64,000 nt of DNA from Epiperipatus broadwayi. Lineage: Eukaryota; Onychophora; Udeonychophora; Euonychophora; Peripatidae. The notes beneath the pieces were generated by a model that made no database searches, had not been told where the DNA came from, and was given only the letters and a program-made list of their open reading frames with translations. This document shows, in pieces, positions 37,421 through 46,290 of the stretch (the stretch's first letter is position 1; every line of letters begins with the position of its first letter). The stretch lies in NCBI GenBank assembly GCA_028023455.1, contig JAQFVV010012667.1:420501-484500 (forward strand), read 5' to 3'. The translations under genes and the position numbers were made by a program.

Positions 37421-38027
37421 CCTGGTATTTCAGATTTTAAAAGCATTAATCAAATTATTAATTTAAAAAATAAAAAAAAAAAAAAGAAGTAAAACTCTTT
37501 TAAGAAATTTTATCTTCTAATCATCTTAAAACATGTGATTATTATTACTTTTTTTTTTATCTAAATTTATGTCTGAACAAATGCCTAATTCTTATTAGTC
37601 TTTCTTGACTCTATTATTACATAAAATTAAATCAAATTAATTATTTTTTGCATTTTCAATTTTGAAAGAAAAAATGATTTAAGATATAATATTTATCTTC
37701 TTTGTAATTATCTGAAGCTAAATTGGAAATAAAGCTTAATTATTATAATTTTATATTTCAGTTGATGCTTTATTGTAAATCATTTTTTAATCAACATTTG
37801 ATATATTTTTTCTATTTGTATTTGATAAAATAATTACTTTGAGTCTTCTTTTCTTTTGTTGGTTGGAATTGTTACATATATATATATATATATTCAATTA
37901 TATCTCAAATTTCATATCTTTGAAATATTTATTTATCCAAAAATTGGCATTGCTGTGTGTGTATTCTTATATAATAGTCCACAATATCTGCAGACTCATC
38001 ATCCATGGTTACAGTAATCTGTTGATA

Positions 38028-38063
<36 letters not shown>

Positions 38064-39719
38064 TAAATAAATAAAAAATGAGAAAGTTGTATTTGAATTT
38101 ATAAATTTTGTGCATAATCACCTTATTATAGACTTTATAAAAATTATCTTAGCCAATTGTTTTGTTGTCTAGTCAGCCATATTATTGTTATCATACTGAG
38201 ATTATTATTTTATACTCATTACCACTTTCATTAATTAAATAAATTTGTTTTATAAAATGGCCCCAAAATATAAATTTAATGATGAAAATTCCATGTGAAA
38301 ATAACAATAATTGATAGTATTTGAATGAATTAACTTTTAATTTAATATTATAATGTCTTTTTTATAATTACTTTATTTTATTTACTTATTAATAATTTTT
38401 GGTTGATGCTTATTTTTAATTGCCACCCTGTTTCATTACATTATAACTGAAAACGATTTGTAAAAATACATTGAGAATTTTTGTTAAATTTTTAACATTT
38501 ATATTTATAAATCTGTGAAAAAATTGTTTAAAAATATATATGTATATAAATTATTTATATGTAAGATAAAAGAAAGTAAAAAAGAAATATGTTAGAAAAA
38601 TATTAAAAGCATGCATTAACAGAAAATATTAAAACTTACTAATATCAGAAACTAGCAGATTGTAAAAATGAATAAATGTGTGGGTGGAAAAACTAATATT
38701 TATAATAAAATTTTTACTCAGAAAAATATAAAAAAAGACGTAATTACTATAATAAAAGTACGTGAGTGGAAAAACATTTGAAAATTAAAGGGTTAAAAAA
38801 AGATAGTTTTATACTATATTCATAATAGCAACAAATAATGACCAAAAATACAGTACAAAAGAAACAAAATAAAACTGATAGCTCTTTATTGAATATTATA
38901 GAATGTTTTGATTTATATTAATCTTTGTTAACATATTCATCAACAAAATGAACTAAACTTTTTTACCTTTATCCTTCATTTACATTACTATTTTTTTAAA
39001 GACAACTGACATTAAATTGGCACAGTTTATGATTTGCTATATATTTTTTGCTTCTCAATTTAAATTTTTATAACTTATTTTTCAGAAAGTTTCTAAAATT
39101 TGATTAAATTACAGTAAATTATTTAGAATTATTATTAGTTTTAGTGTAGTTAAAGTTGATGTTTGTCAGTCCTACAAATAGTACTTTTACTGAATGACGT
39201 ATTATTTATTTGTTTCTCTATGCTATATAGACATATTCTTTATAAGTGATTATGAAATGCGACTTTCTTCTTTCTAATAAACTTTTCTCCCATCAATCTT
39301 ATAAATCTTTCTAATAAGTTAGGCTTATAAATATAACTAATGTAAGACCACTTTAATTGTTTATTTGTACTTTAAGGGGGAGTTCCATCTAATTTGGTTG
39401 GCATTAATTAACAGGTCATTGAATTTGTTGAAATAATTATTTTCAGTTTATATTATACTTGTTTAACAATTACATTAAAAAGATTTATATGAGGTAATAA
39501 ACTTTAAATTTACATTTGCAATAATTTTTATGTCAATAAAAGGAATCAACATATATTTAAAATGCAAGTAAGTTTATTTTTTAAAATATAAACAATAAAC
39601 CTATTATAGGTCAATAGAGAAAACTTGTTTATTTTTAGGAGGATTGGAAATTATTAATTGATAGTTTCCTGGAAACAACCAAAGATAAAAATATCTCTGT
39701 TTACATGAATATAATCTCT
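37421..39719. other. Gene-free AT-rich stretch
   Basis: No gene recognised. (TA)n tracts occur at about 37876-37894 and 38030-38058. Confidence 0.55.
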
Positions 39720-39726
39720 TAAGTAC

Positions 39727-39727
<1 letters not shown>

Positions 39728-39768
<41 letters not shown>
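39728..39768. repeat. (TA)n microsatellite
   Basis: About 20 TA units adjoining the left end of the Penelope-like pair. Confidence 0.95.
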
Positions 39769-39770
<2 letters not shown>

Positions 39771-39819
39771 TAGTATTATTTGTAGGAGATTCCATGTAAT
39801 AAAAATATAATAGCTAAAT

Positions 39820-39863
39820 AGCTGATATTTTAGTATAATAACAAGTATTTTCCTCAGAGCTTC
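39820..39863 (-). ncRNA. Degenerate hammerhead-ribozyme-like motif at the 3' terminus, minus copy
   Basis: On the minus strand AAGCT is followed by the intact CTGAGGA (39857-39851), a CUGANGA core. A potential helix II comes next, then AAAA where GAAA is expected, then ATC and AGCT. AGCT (39823-39820) can pair with the AGCT preceding the core to form helix I, exactly where cleavage after the C of ATC would occur. The GAAA change and the mispaired helix II suggest it is inactive. Confidence 0.4.
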
Positions 39864-40149
39864 TTCTTTCTCAAATCATAAGAATATGTGTAGTAAGATT
39901 TAAAATTGTTACTTTTTTTATTTTCTCCTCATTCTAAAATTCTATTGGCTGAGAAGTTTTAAAAATATTTGTATTCTCCAATAGCTTTTTCCAAATATTG
40001 TTAATTTTTTATTAATTCACACGTTTCGTTTATGGTCTTAGGCTTATCTTCCCTCAGTAGTCTTGGTACATGTTGTTCAATTTTTACCAGAATATGTGGT
40101 AAAATTGATGTTATAGTTAGTTAATTTAATAAATAAAAGGCTGATAAAT

Positions 40150-40300
40150 TACATTTTTCTCTATCTTCCAAAATGTGTTCTTCATTTCTTATATTCTATG
40201 ATTGGTTTGTCCAGTGTATAAATGTAAACAAACTCCACATAGAATTTCATATATGCTATAACACTCCAAAGGAATTTTAATTTTAGAGCATGGAAATCAA
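40150..40300 (-). pseudogene. Penelope-like GIY-YIG endonuclease, N-terminal core, minus copy
   Basis: The minus strand over about 40267-40202 reads SIYEILCGVCLHLYTGQTN. In PLE endonucleases the first motif (GIY) sits in a (G/K)IYKIPC..C segment and the second (YIG) in Y(I/T)G(Q/E)T about ten residues later, so YTGQT is the intact YIG position here. SIY replaces GIY, and a leucine replaces the proline before the first cysteine. Both cysteines typical of the Zn-binding type are present. Frames break just after HRI. Confidence 0.75.
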
Positions 40301-40480
40301 AAATTTTTTTAGATGTGATATAAATTGTGTGGATATTATTTTTCTTTAAAACATTACCAATTTTATCAGCTACTTTCTTTATATATAGCAGACCAGTCTT
40401 AATGTTTGAAGCATCAAAAAAATTTTTTATTGTTTAAAAAGGCCTAAACCCTGACCAAAATCATTATAAATAAGCATTTT

Positions 40481-40681
40481 TTAGTAGCACAGATATCCAT
40501 CAAATTGACTGTCAGCAGAAAGTCTCTTAATTATTATGTTGTATGGTTGATGAAAAGAATAATGTAGATATCTCTCAGTATGTGTTTTCTTTCTATATAT
40601 ACCCTTGAATAGAGAACCACCATTTTTTCTTTCAATTAAAACACTTTTTTTTTTGTTTTTGATAGTCAAATGTAAAAACAA
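40481..40681 (-). pseudogene. Penelope-like reverse transcriptase C-terminal fragment
   Basis: A 66-residue open stretch contains SVLIERKNGGSLFKGIYRKK followed by THTERYLHY (together about residues 13-41). This is the conserved segment of PLE reverse transcriptases usually written LPFLDVLI..(K/R)..G.L....YRKPTHT..YL. The usual PFLDV is damaged to KKSV, by a small indel. Upstream parts of the RT are absent because the copy is truncated at the junction near 40690. Confidence 0.75.
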
Positions 40682-40696
40682 ACATCAGGTTGAGCT

Positions 40697-41108
40697 ATGG
40701 ATTTACTACTTTCTTTGGCATTGGCTACTATTTTTATGGAAAACTTGGAAAAAAATTGATAAGTAGTTAAAAACCCATCTGTATGGTTGAGTTATATTAA
40801 TGATATCTTTGGTATTTGGTCTCATGGCAGGAATGCTCTTGATGAATATTTTTTTTAAAATTATTTTCACAACAGCATCAGATTTGTATGGAAGTAGAAA
40901 ATAATAACCAACTTCCATTCTTAGATGTTTTAATTGAAATAAAGAAAGATAGTTCATTATTCCCTGGAATATATAGAAATCAAACACATACTAGAAAAAT
41001 ATCTACATTTTTCTTGTCATCACTATCCTATCAAGCAAAATTATTTTCAGTAGCAAAGATACTGATAGATATACTTAAGAAATTTTCTATTGACATGCAT
41101 TATCACTA

Positions 41109-41109
<1 letters not shown>
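40697..41109 (+). pseudogene. Penelope-like reverse transcriptase fragment
   Basis: The active site box, normally YVDD, reads YIND (40793-40804) followed by IFGIWSHGRNALDEYFF. The first aspartate is replaced by asparagine, which would inactivate catalysis. After a frameshift near 40860 it continues as MEVENNNQLPFLDVLIEIK (from 40888) and IYRNQTHTRKI, the PLE landmark segment. The ATG at 40888 is internal, not a real start. A stop at 40762-40764 (in SSSTOP) adds to the damage. Confidence 0.8.
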
Positions 41110-41150
<41 letters not shown>

Positions 41151-41195
41151 TAGTATTTTTATGTAGATATATATATATATATATATATTCTACAA
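41104..41195. repeat. Two (TA)n tracts bracketed by inverted flanks
   Basis: ACTAAGATATAT (41104-41115) is inverted as ATATATCTTAGT (41143-41154). TGTAGATATA (41162-41171) is inverted as ATATTCTACA (41185-41194). Both lie inside the PLE plus copy, so these tracts arose after its insertion. Confidence 0.9.
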
Positions 41196-41409
41196 AAAAT
41201 GTTTCTTCATAATGGTTTAGCCATAGGATTATTAATAGGGCTTTTTTATATAATAAAAAAAATAATACTTTAAAAATTAAGACTGTTATATGCCATATAT
41301 AAAGTGAGTAACTGATAAAATTGGTAATGTTTTAAAGAAAAATATCCACATAATTTGTACTATATTAAAAAAAAAAACTAGTAAAGTATTTGCATATTCT
41401 AAACATAAA

Positions 41410-41870
41410 ATTTCTTTGGAGTGTCATGGTATATATGAAATTCCATGTGGAGTTTGTTTACATTTATACATTAAACAGAACAATTGTAGACTAAACATAA
41501 GAAGGGAATAATGTATTTTAGCAGTTAGAAAATAATCTAATTCATGAGCCATTTATTCACACATTAAATTAACTAACCATGACATCACTTTTAATAAAAC
41601 TCATATTTTGGCAAAAAATGAACAACATGACCAGCAATTGCCAAGGAAAGCTATAGAGATTTTTAGATTAAACATAAGAAGGGAATAATGTATTTTAGCA
41701 GTTAGAAAATAATCTAATTCATGAGCCATTTATTCACACATTAAATTAACTAACCATGACATCACTTTTAATAAAACTCATATTTTGGCAAAAAATGAAC
41801 AACATGACCAGCAACTGCCAAGGAAAGCTATAGAGATTTCTAAAAGATCTAAGAGCATAAATGAAAAGCG
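41410..41870 (+). pseudogene. Penelope-like GIY-YIG endonuclease domain with an internal 177-bp tandem duplication
   Basis: ECHGIYEIPCGVCLHLYIKQ contains a literal GIY (41428-41436) and, in place of YIG, YIK (41467-41475). Both cysteines of the CGVC pair are kept. The next segment LNIRRE leads into a 177-bp block that is present twice in tandem (41488-41664 and 41665-41841), with about three differences. Each block holds the histidine segment (HDITFNKTHIL) and the helix carrying the glutamate (KAIEI). The duplication makes the domain non-functional and must be recent. Confidence 0.75.
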
Positions 41871-42032
41871 AGAATTAAAGAAAATTAACAATATTTGAAA
41901 AAAGCTATTAGAGGATACAAATATATATATTTTAAATTTAACCAATAGAATTTGAGAATGAGGAGAAAATAACAAATGAAAAAAATAATTTTTAAATCTC
42001 ATCGCGCACCTTCTTATGATTTGAGAAAGAAA

Positions 42033-42079
42033 AAGCTCTGAAATAAGTATTTGTTATTGTATTGAAACATCAGCTATTT
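42033..42079 (+). ncRNA. Degenerate hammerhead-ribozyme-like motif at the 3' terminus, plus copy
   Basis: AAGCT is followed by CTGAAAT (42038-42044, a decayed CUGANGA), then a helix II region, an intact GAAAC (42064-42068), ATC and AGCT (42072-42075). AGCT again can pair with the preceding AGCT as helix I. Comparing it with the minus copy, nearly all differences are C/T or G/A transitions. The two damaged copies complement each other, so the parent sequence probably had an intact core. Confidence 0.4.
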
Positions 42080-42185
42080 AGCTATTATACTTTTATTATA
42101 TGGAAGCTCCCAAATATAATATTATTAATTTTATTATTTATTTGTGGGAATGTTAAAAATTAATATATATATATATTATATATCA

Positions 42186-42719
42186 TCAACCATTATCAAT
42201 CCATTGCAGGATAAAGATCTCTCCAAGTTCAATCCATCTTTTCCTATCTTTAGCTTCTCTTCTCCACATCACCCCTGCACACTTTCTTATTTTATCCACC
42301 CATCTCACATGTGGTCTATTTCTGGGTCTTTTACAATCTCTTGGAATCCAGTTTAAAATTCCAATTGTACATCTGTTATCAGCTCTTTTAACAATATGTC
42401 CAGCCCAACTCCACTTCAGTCTTTTAATTTTTTCAATGAGGTCAGTAACACCTGTTTGCTCTCTTACCCATACATTACGTTTTCTATCCCTTCTTGTTAT
42501 TCTCAACATGCATCTCTCCATATTTCTTTGAGTGGTCTGAAGTCTCTGTATTGCTCTTCCATTAAGTGTCCAAGTCTCGGATCCATAAGTAAGAACTGGC
42601 AAAACACATTTATTAAAAACCTTCATTTTCAAACACATAGGCATATTTCCTTTTAGTATCAAGTTATTTCTACCAAAAGCACTCCAACCAAGTTTAATTT
42701 TATGATTAATTTCATCCAT
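42186..42719 (-). pseudogene. RTE LINE polyprotein C-terminal region
   Basis: 177 residues in one frame. Typical landmarks are VLPVLTYGSETWTLNGRA (about 40-57), TTQRNMERCMLRITRRDRKR, WVREQTGVTDLIEKIKRLKW, GHIVKRADNR, RPHVRWVDKIRK (about 139-150) and ILQWIDNG at the end. The C-terminal region of animal RTE-type LINEs has this order. The internal ATG is not the true start; the protein continues upstream from the RT in other frames. The stop near 42186 is close to the element's 3' end, where the sequence passes into TA-rich DNA. Confidence 0.8.
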
Positions 42720-42829
42720 TATATTTTCATCTGTATTAATAATCTGATGAAGATATTTGTAGCTGTTAACTTCTTCTAACTCATCATAATCAATCTTTAT
42801 TTCATATTTTGAGAAAATCCATTAAACAT

Positions 42830-43730
42830 TACTTTAGTCTTTTTAACATTTATCTTTAGTCCTACTTTCCTACTTTCATCTGATAACTCCTGCAACATTT
42901 ACTGGAGCTCTAAAGCATTATTTGCAAAAATAACTACATCATCTGCAAAACCTAAATGACTTAAATAATATCCATTTACTTTCACTCCTTTAGCTTCCCA
43001 TTTTAATCCACAAAATACTTCTTGCAGCACTGCTGTAAAAAGTTTTGGAGATATGGAGTCCCCCTGTATTACACCCTTTTCAATATTGATTTTCCTACTA
43101 TCATGCACTTTTATAAATATTTTTCAAAATCAGACAATATTCTGGATCTACACCTTGATGATCCAATGCTTTAATTACTGAAGAAATGTTTATAGAATCA
43201 AATGCCTTTTCATAGTCTACAAAGCCTAAGCATAATGGCAACTCTTATTCATTTGTCCTTTCTATAATTTCTCTCAATACCTGGATATGATCTACTGTAC
43301 TAAAACCACTTTTAAATCCAGCTTGTTTTCTTGGTTGGTGGAAATCCAGTGTTTTCTGTAGACAAGTTGTAATTATCTTAGTAAAAATTTTATATAAAAC
43401 TGATAAAACACTGATAGGTCTGTAATTTCTAATGTCTTTTTATCACCTTTATTAAATATTAATATAATACTGCATTCTTCCAATCATCTGGTACATCTTT
43501 ATCATTTAGACATTTGGTATATAACTTTGCTAAAAAAATTTCTATTCACCTGCTTCTTTTAATACATCAATTACAATGCCATCATTACCTGGAGCCTTTC
43601 CTTTCTTCATAAATTTAATTGCATGTCTCACTTCCTCATTCAAAATTCTGGGCAATTTGGAAGATATAATATGTATGGGAGGCACTTGTTCTTTATTACT
43701 ATATAATTCTTGATAGAAGTCTTCTACACA
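42830..43730 (-). pseudogene. RTE LINE reverse transcriptase, frameshifted
   Basis: In reading order the minus strand gives NYRPISVLSVLYKIFTK (near 43380-43440), QAGFKSGFSTVDHI (near 43280-43330), LGFVDYEKAFDSI (near 43195-43235, RT motif A with its aspartate), GVIQGDSISPKLF (about 43036-43075, motif B) and LGFADDVVIFA (about 42925-42955, motif C with the FADD catalytic pair). These match the RT palm of non-LTR elements. The motifs are intact but fall in different frames; the longest open part is 42899-43108 with motifs B and C. Confidence 0.85.
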
Positions 43731-43732
43731 TT

Positions 43733-44130
43733 TTATGATATCATTTCTTTTTTTAGTAATAATGCCATCTTTTTTCTTATTGCAGATATAAATTTCCTAC
43801 CAATACCAAAATATTGTTTTACACTCTTTAGACTTTTATTCTCATCTACAGCTTTCCTTGCTAATTCACAATTATATTTTCTTATATCATTTTCAACTCT
43901 TTTCCGCACCATTTTACAAAATTCGAGATATTCAATCTTTTTTAATGCATCATTGTTGTATATCCTCATATTCCTTCTTTTCTTCATAAATTCTCTAGTT
44001 TCAGTAGAAATTTTATTGGTCAATTATTACTTTTTTCTACTAGCTATTTTCATTGCAGTTTTTAAAAGTATATCACTTAGTTTTCTATTAATGTCATTCA
44101 AATCTGAATCATGTTCAAAATCTACTAATA
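43733..44130 (-). pseudogene. RTE LINE linker between endonuclease and reverse transcriptase
   Basis: A basic, charged segment, open over 43733-44023, containing ETREFMKKRRNMRIYNND (near residues 7-24), RKRVENDIRKY and ARKAVDENKSLKSV. RTE proteins have such a spacer before the reverse transcriptase. The plus-strand frame over 43710-44135 is the antisense of this segment. Confidence 0.7.
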
Positions 44131-44131
44131 C

Positions 44132-44608
44132 TTAAAACTGATTTGTAAGTTCTAATTTAAATTCATTAGAATGTTTCTGAAGGTTAGGAATATCAACTGT
44201 AAATATTGTTTTTCTTAATAATTTTTGTTTCTCTAGTTTTGCAATAACATGTATCTTACATCTTACTAATCGATGATCACTTCCTGTGTTAAATTTATTA
44301 AGAACATTACAATCTCGAAATATGTATTTTTGGTTAGTCAAAATATAATCCAATTCTGCCGTACCTTCATTTGGATGCTTCCATGTCCATTTCCTTTTAA
44401 CATTTTTTTCAAAAAAAGAATTCATAATATAAAGTTTTTCTTTTTCTGCAAACTCCACAAGTCTATGTCCTCTCTCATTTCTATTACCATAACCAAAATT
44501 ACCTACAGCATTTTCATCTTTCATTTGTTTACCAATTCTAGCATTACAGTCTCCCATAACAATTTTAAAATGTTGTTTACTCTGTTCAAAAGCCTTTTGT
44601 ACATCCAT
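44132..44608 (-). pseudogene. RTE LINE endonuclease, C-terminal half and beginning of the linker
   Basis: 158 open residues with the catalytic motifs GDCNARIG (about 18-25; family GDFNARIG), DYILTNQ (about 86-92) and SDHRLVRCK (about 110-118, the SDH dyad). These are the motifs missing from the main open part of copy A, which carries a 13-base deletion in KHPNEGTAE. The internal ATG (MDVQKAFEQ) is not the true start. Confidence 0.8.
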
Positions 44609-44619
44609 ATAAAAATCTT

Positions 44620-45116
44620 CTATAACTTCATCCTATGAGAACTTGTTGTGGCATAAACCTGAATTATCTGCATTTGGTATCTGCTATTAAGTTGCAAAAC
44701 TAATCTTGCCACTCTGTATGATACACCATCAATCTCCACGATGTTATTCTTCCATTTTTTATTTATATTGAATCCTACTCCACTTGTTATTTCCAATATT
44801 TGTGCCTTTATAGTAGAGTATATGTTCACTTTTTAAATCAATTGTTTCTTCACCTTTTCTTCTAACTTCTCAAAGTCCAATAATGTCTTATTTAATATAA
44901 GACAGTTCTTCTTTAACTCTTACAATCTTCCTTCACTTGAAAGTGATCTGCAGTTGTAAGTACCTAAATAAAAAATCATCATCAAATGGTAGCTTGTGTC
45001 TGCAATTAGGAAATTCTTAGCACCCTTTGCCTTTGGCCACCAACTGCTGCCTTGGTTGGTGACTTTACAATCTCATGGGAATAAGGCCATCATTTATTTT
45101 TGTCTGTCATTATTGT
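44620..45116 (-). pseudogene. RTE LINE endonuclease, N-terminal half, decayed
   Basis: The start ATG at 45116 (MTDKNK) matches copy A, but the next codon is a stop, and several more stops follow before EVRRKGEETIDLKS. The stretch GVGFNINKKWKNNIVEIDGV and later QMQIIQVYATTSS are well preserved. The frame breaks near 44630, where copy A has SSHSDEVVEDFY. It is a decayed version of the same domain as at 675-1436. Confidence 0.7.
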
Positions 45117-45404
45117 ATATATTGAAAAAAATATTCTTAAACTCAGAGGTAAAAAGCCAATAAACTCACCATGCTGGCTAATGCGTGTTGGTGAGCAGCC
45201 CATCCATTTTTGTATACAAAGTGAATAATCACATAGTAATAACAGCTGCAATGACAAGAACATATGGAGTGGACATTAGGAATTTGACCTGCTCAGTTCC
45301 TTTAAGGCCTCTAAGAAGAATCAAAGTGTCTCCTTTCAGGTAATAGCAAACTCCTTTCTGCAGCCATATATATATATATATTCAAATATAAATATATTGT
45401 CTAT

Positions 45405-46140
45405 ATTAAACTTAATGTAATTAAAAGGAACTTGAACTCATACTTTCAAGCTTTTTAAAAATATGCATTCAATGTTATACAACTAATACACATGACCACA
45501 TAATTGTGAAAAAGTTAAATGATCTCTAATATACATATTTCATGCTGAACTAGCTCTTATCAGTTGATCCTAATCACCATTTCCACAAATATATAAACAT
45601 TTAGTCCTCAGTTTATATTAAGATAACAAATATTCAAACTTTAATGGACAAACTTCAAGCTTCTTCACACTCAACTGTTCAGCCATACATAACATTGGAA
45701 ATTTGATGATGAAACACTCAAAAATATGTGAAAGAACAAAGTGACTTAAAATCAACATGGGTATGATAATAATATTGGCATCAACAAGGGTTTTAAATGT
45801 TTCATCATCAAATTTTTAATGATATTGATAACTGAAGAATTGGGATGTGGAGAGGATTGAAGCTTGTCTTTTAAAGTTTTAATATTTGCTATCTTAATAT
45901 AAACTGAGCACTAATTGTGTGTGTGTATATATATATATATAGATATATATACATCTGAGCACTAATTGTGTATATATATATGGGAGATGGTAACCTGGAC
46001 GAACTGATGAGTGCTGGTTCAACATGTATAGCTTATATTAAAAATCATTTGTCTTTTTTTTCACATGTATGTTATCATGTGTTCAGTTTTATAAGACTGA
46101 GGACATAGTTATAAAGAACTTGAAGGTCTGAATTCTAAAT
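45405..46140. mobile_element. Fold-back repeat family F, complete copy (F6)
   Basis: The left arm (about 45405-45760) and right arm (about 45795-46140) are mirrored: CTTTAATGGACAAACTTCAA on the left against AGCTTGTCTTTTAAAGTTTT on the right, and TTGGAAATTTGATGATGAAA against TTCATCATCAAATTTTTAAT. The centre contains ATCAACATGGGTATGATAAT. The right arm holds a (GT/TA) microsatellite with a small duplication (TCTGAGCACTAATTGTGTAT repeated near 45905 and 45952). Ends: GAACTTGAACTCATAC and GGTCTGAATTCTAAAT. Confidence 0.75.
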
Positions 46141-46142
46141 AT

Positions 46143-46152
46143 CTCTCTCTTT

Positions 46153-46183
<31 letters not shown>

Positions 46184-46188
46184 CCCCC

Positions 46189-46284
<96 letters not shown>
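46143..46284. repeat. Compound CT / TA / GA microsatellite, self-complementary
   Basis: A TCTC run and CTAT steps, then about 35 TA units, then a GAGA run. The CT and GA ends are complementary, so the whole 140-bp block can fold into one hairpin. It sits at the right end of fold-back copy F6. Confidence 0.9.
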
Positions 46285-46287
<3 letters not shown>

Positions 46288-46290
46288 TGG

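Larger units (their letters stand above)
39786..40690 (-). mobile_element. Penelope-like element, minus-strand copy (end of reverse transcriptase, GIY-YIG domain, 3' terminus)
   Basis: Penelope-like retroelements encode a reverse transcriptase fused to a GIY-YIG endonuclease. On the minus strand this copy begins inside the reverse transcriptase C-terminal region and ends at the 3' terminus near 39786, where it carries a degenerate hammerhead motif. Its mirror-image partner (40691-42110) starts immediately to the right, and the two outer ends (GAGATTCCATGTAATAAAAA at 39787 and its inverse near 42105) match. Internal frameshifts and stops abolish coding after the GIY-YIG start. Confidence 0.8.
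40691..42110 (+). mobile_element. Penelope-like element, plus-strand copy (reverse transcriptase from its MGSPLSP-like motif, GIY-YIG, 3' terminus)
   Basis: In order: an RT segment MDLLLSLALATIFMENLE (from 40697; family form MGSPLSPVLANIYMENLE), the YxDD-box equivalent YIND (40793-40804), the FLDVLI/YR..THT segment (40888-41109), a (TA)n insertion (41111-41186), a GIY-YIG domain (41410-41520), a 177-bp tandem duplication (41488-41841), the C-terminal helix KAIEISKRSKSIN (about 41822-41860), and a 3' terminus with a hammerhead-like motif (42033-42079). It is a mirror copy of 39786-40690 but extends further upstream. Frames are broken in several places. Confidence 0.85.
42186..45366 (-). mobile_element. 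RTE-type LINE, copy B, almost complete but broken
   Basis: Minus-strand non-LTR retrotransposon whose 5' end lies at about 45366 and whose 3' end lies at about 42186. In reading order: leader (45117-45366), endonuclease (44132-45116), linker (43733-44130), reverse transcriptase (about 42830-43730), and C-terminal region (42186-42719). It is the reference for copies A, C and D. The leader lacks about 75 bases that copy A keeps. Several stops and frameshifts affect the endonuclease start and the RT, so it cannot move on its own. It directly abuts the Penelope-like pair on its left. Confidence 0.88.

Noticed and set aside
40706-40987. Minus-strand 93-residue open frame
   Set aside because: Antisense to the plus-strand Penelope-like RT segment, which carries the recognisable motifs.
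42396-42656. Plus-strand frames over the LINE C-terminal region (also 42144-42356)
   Set aside because: Antisense to the well-supported minus-strand C-terminal region.
44273-44638. Plus-strand 121-residue open frame, and the similar frames at 610-816 and 789-1028
   Set aside because: Antisense to the LINE endonuclease; the strand with catalytic motifs is the minus strand.
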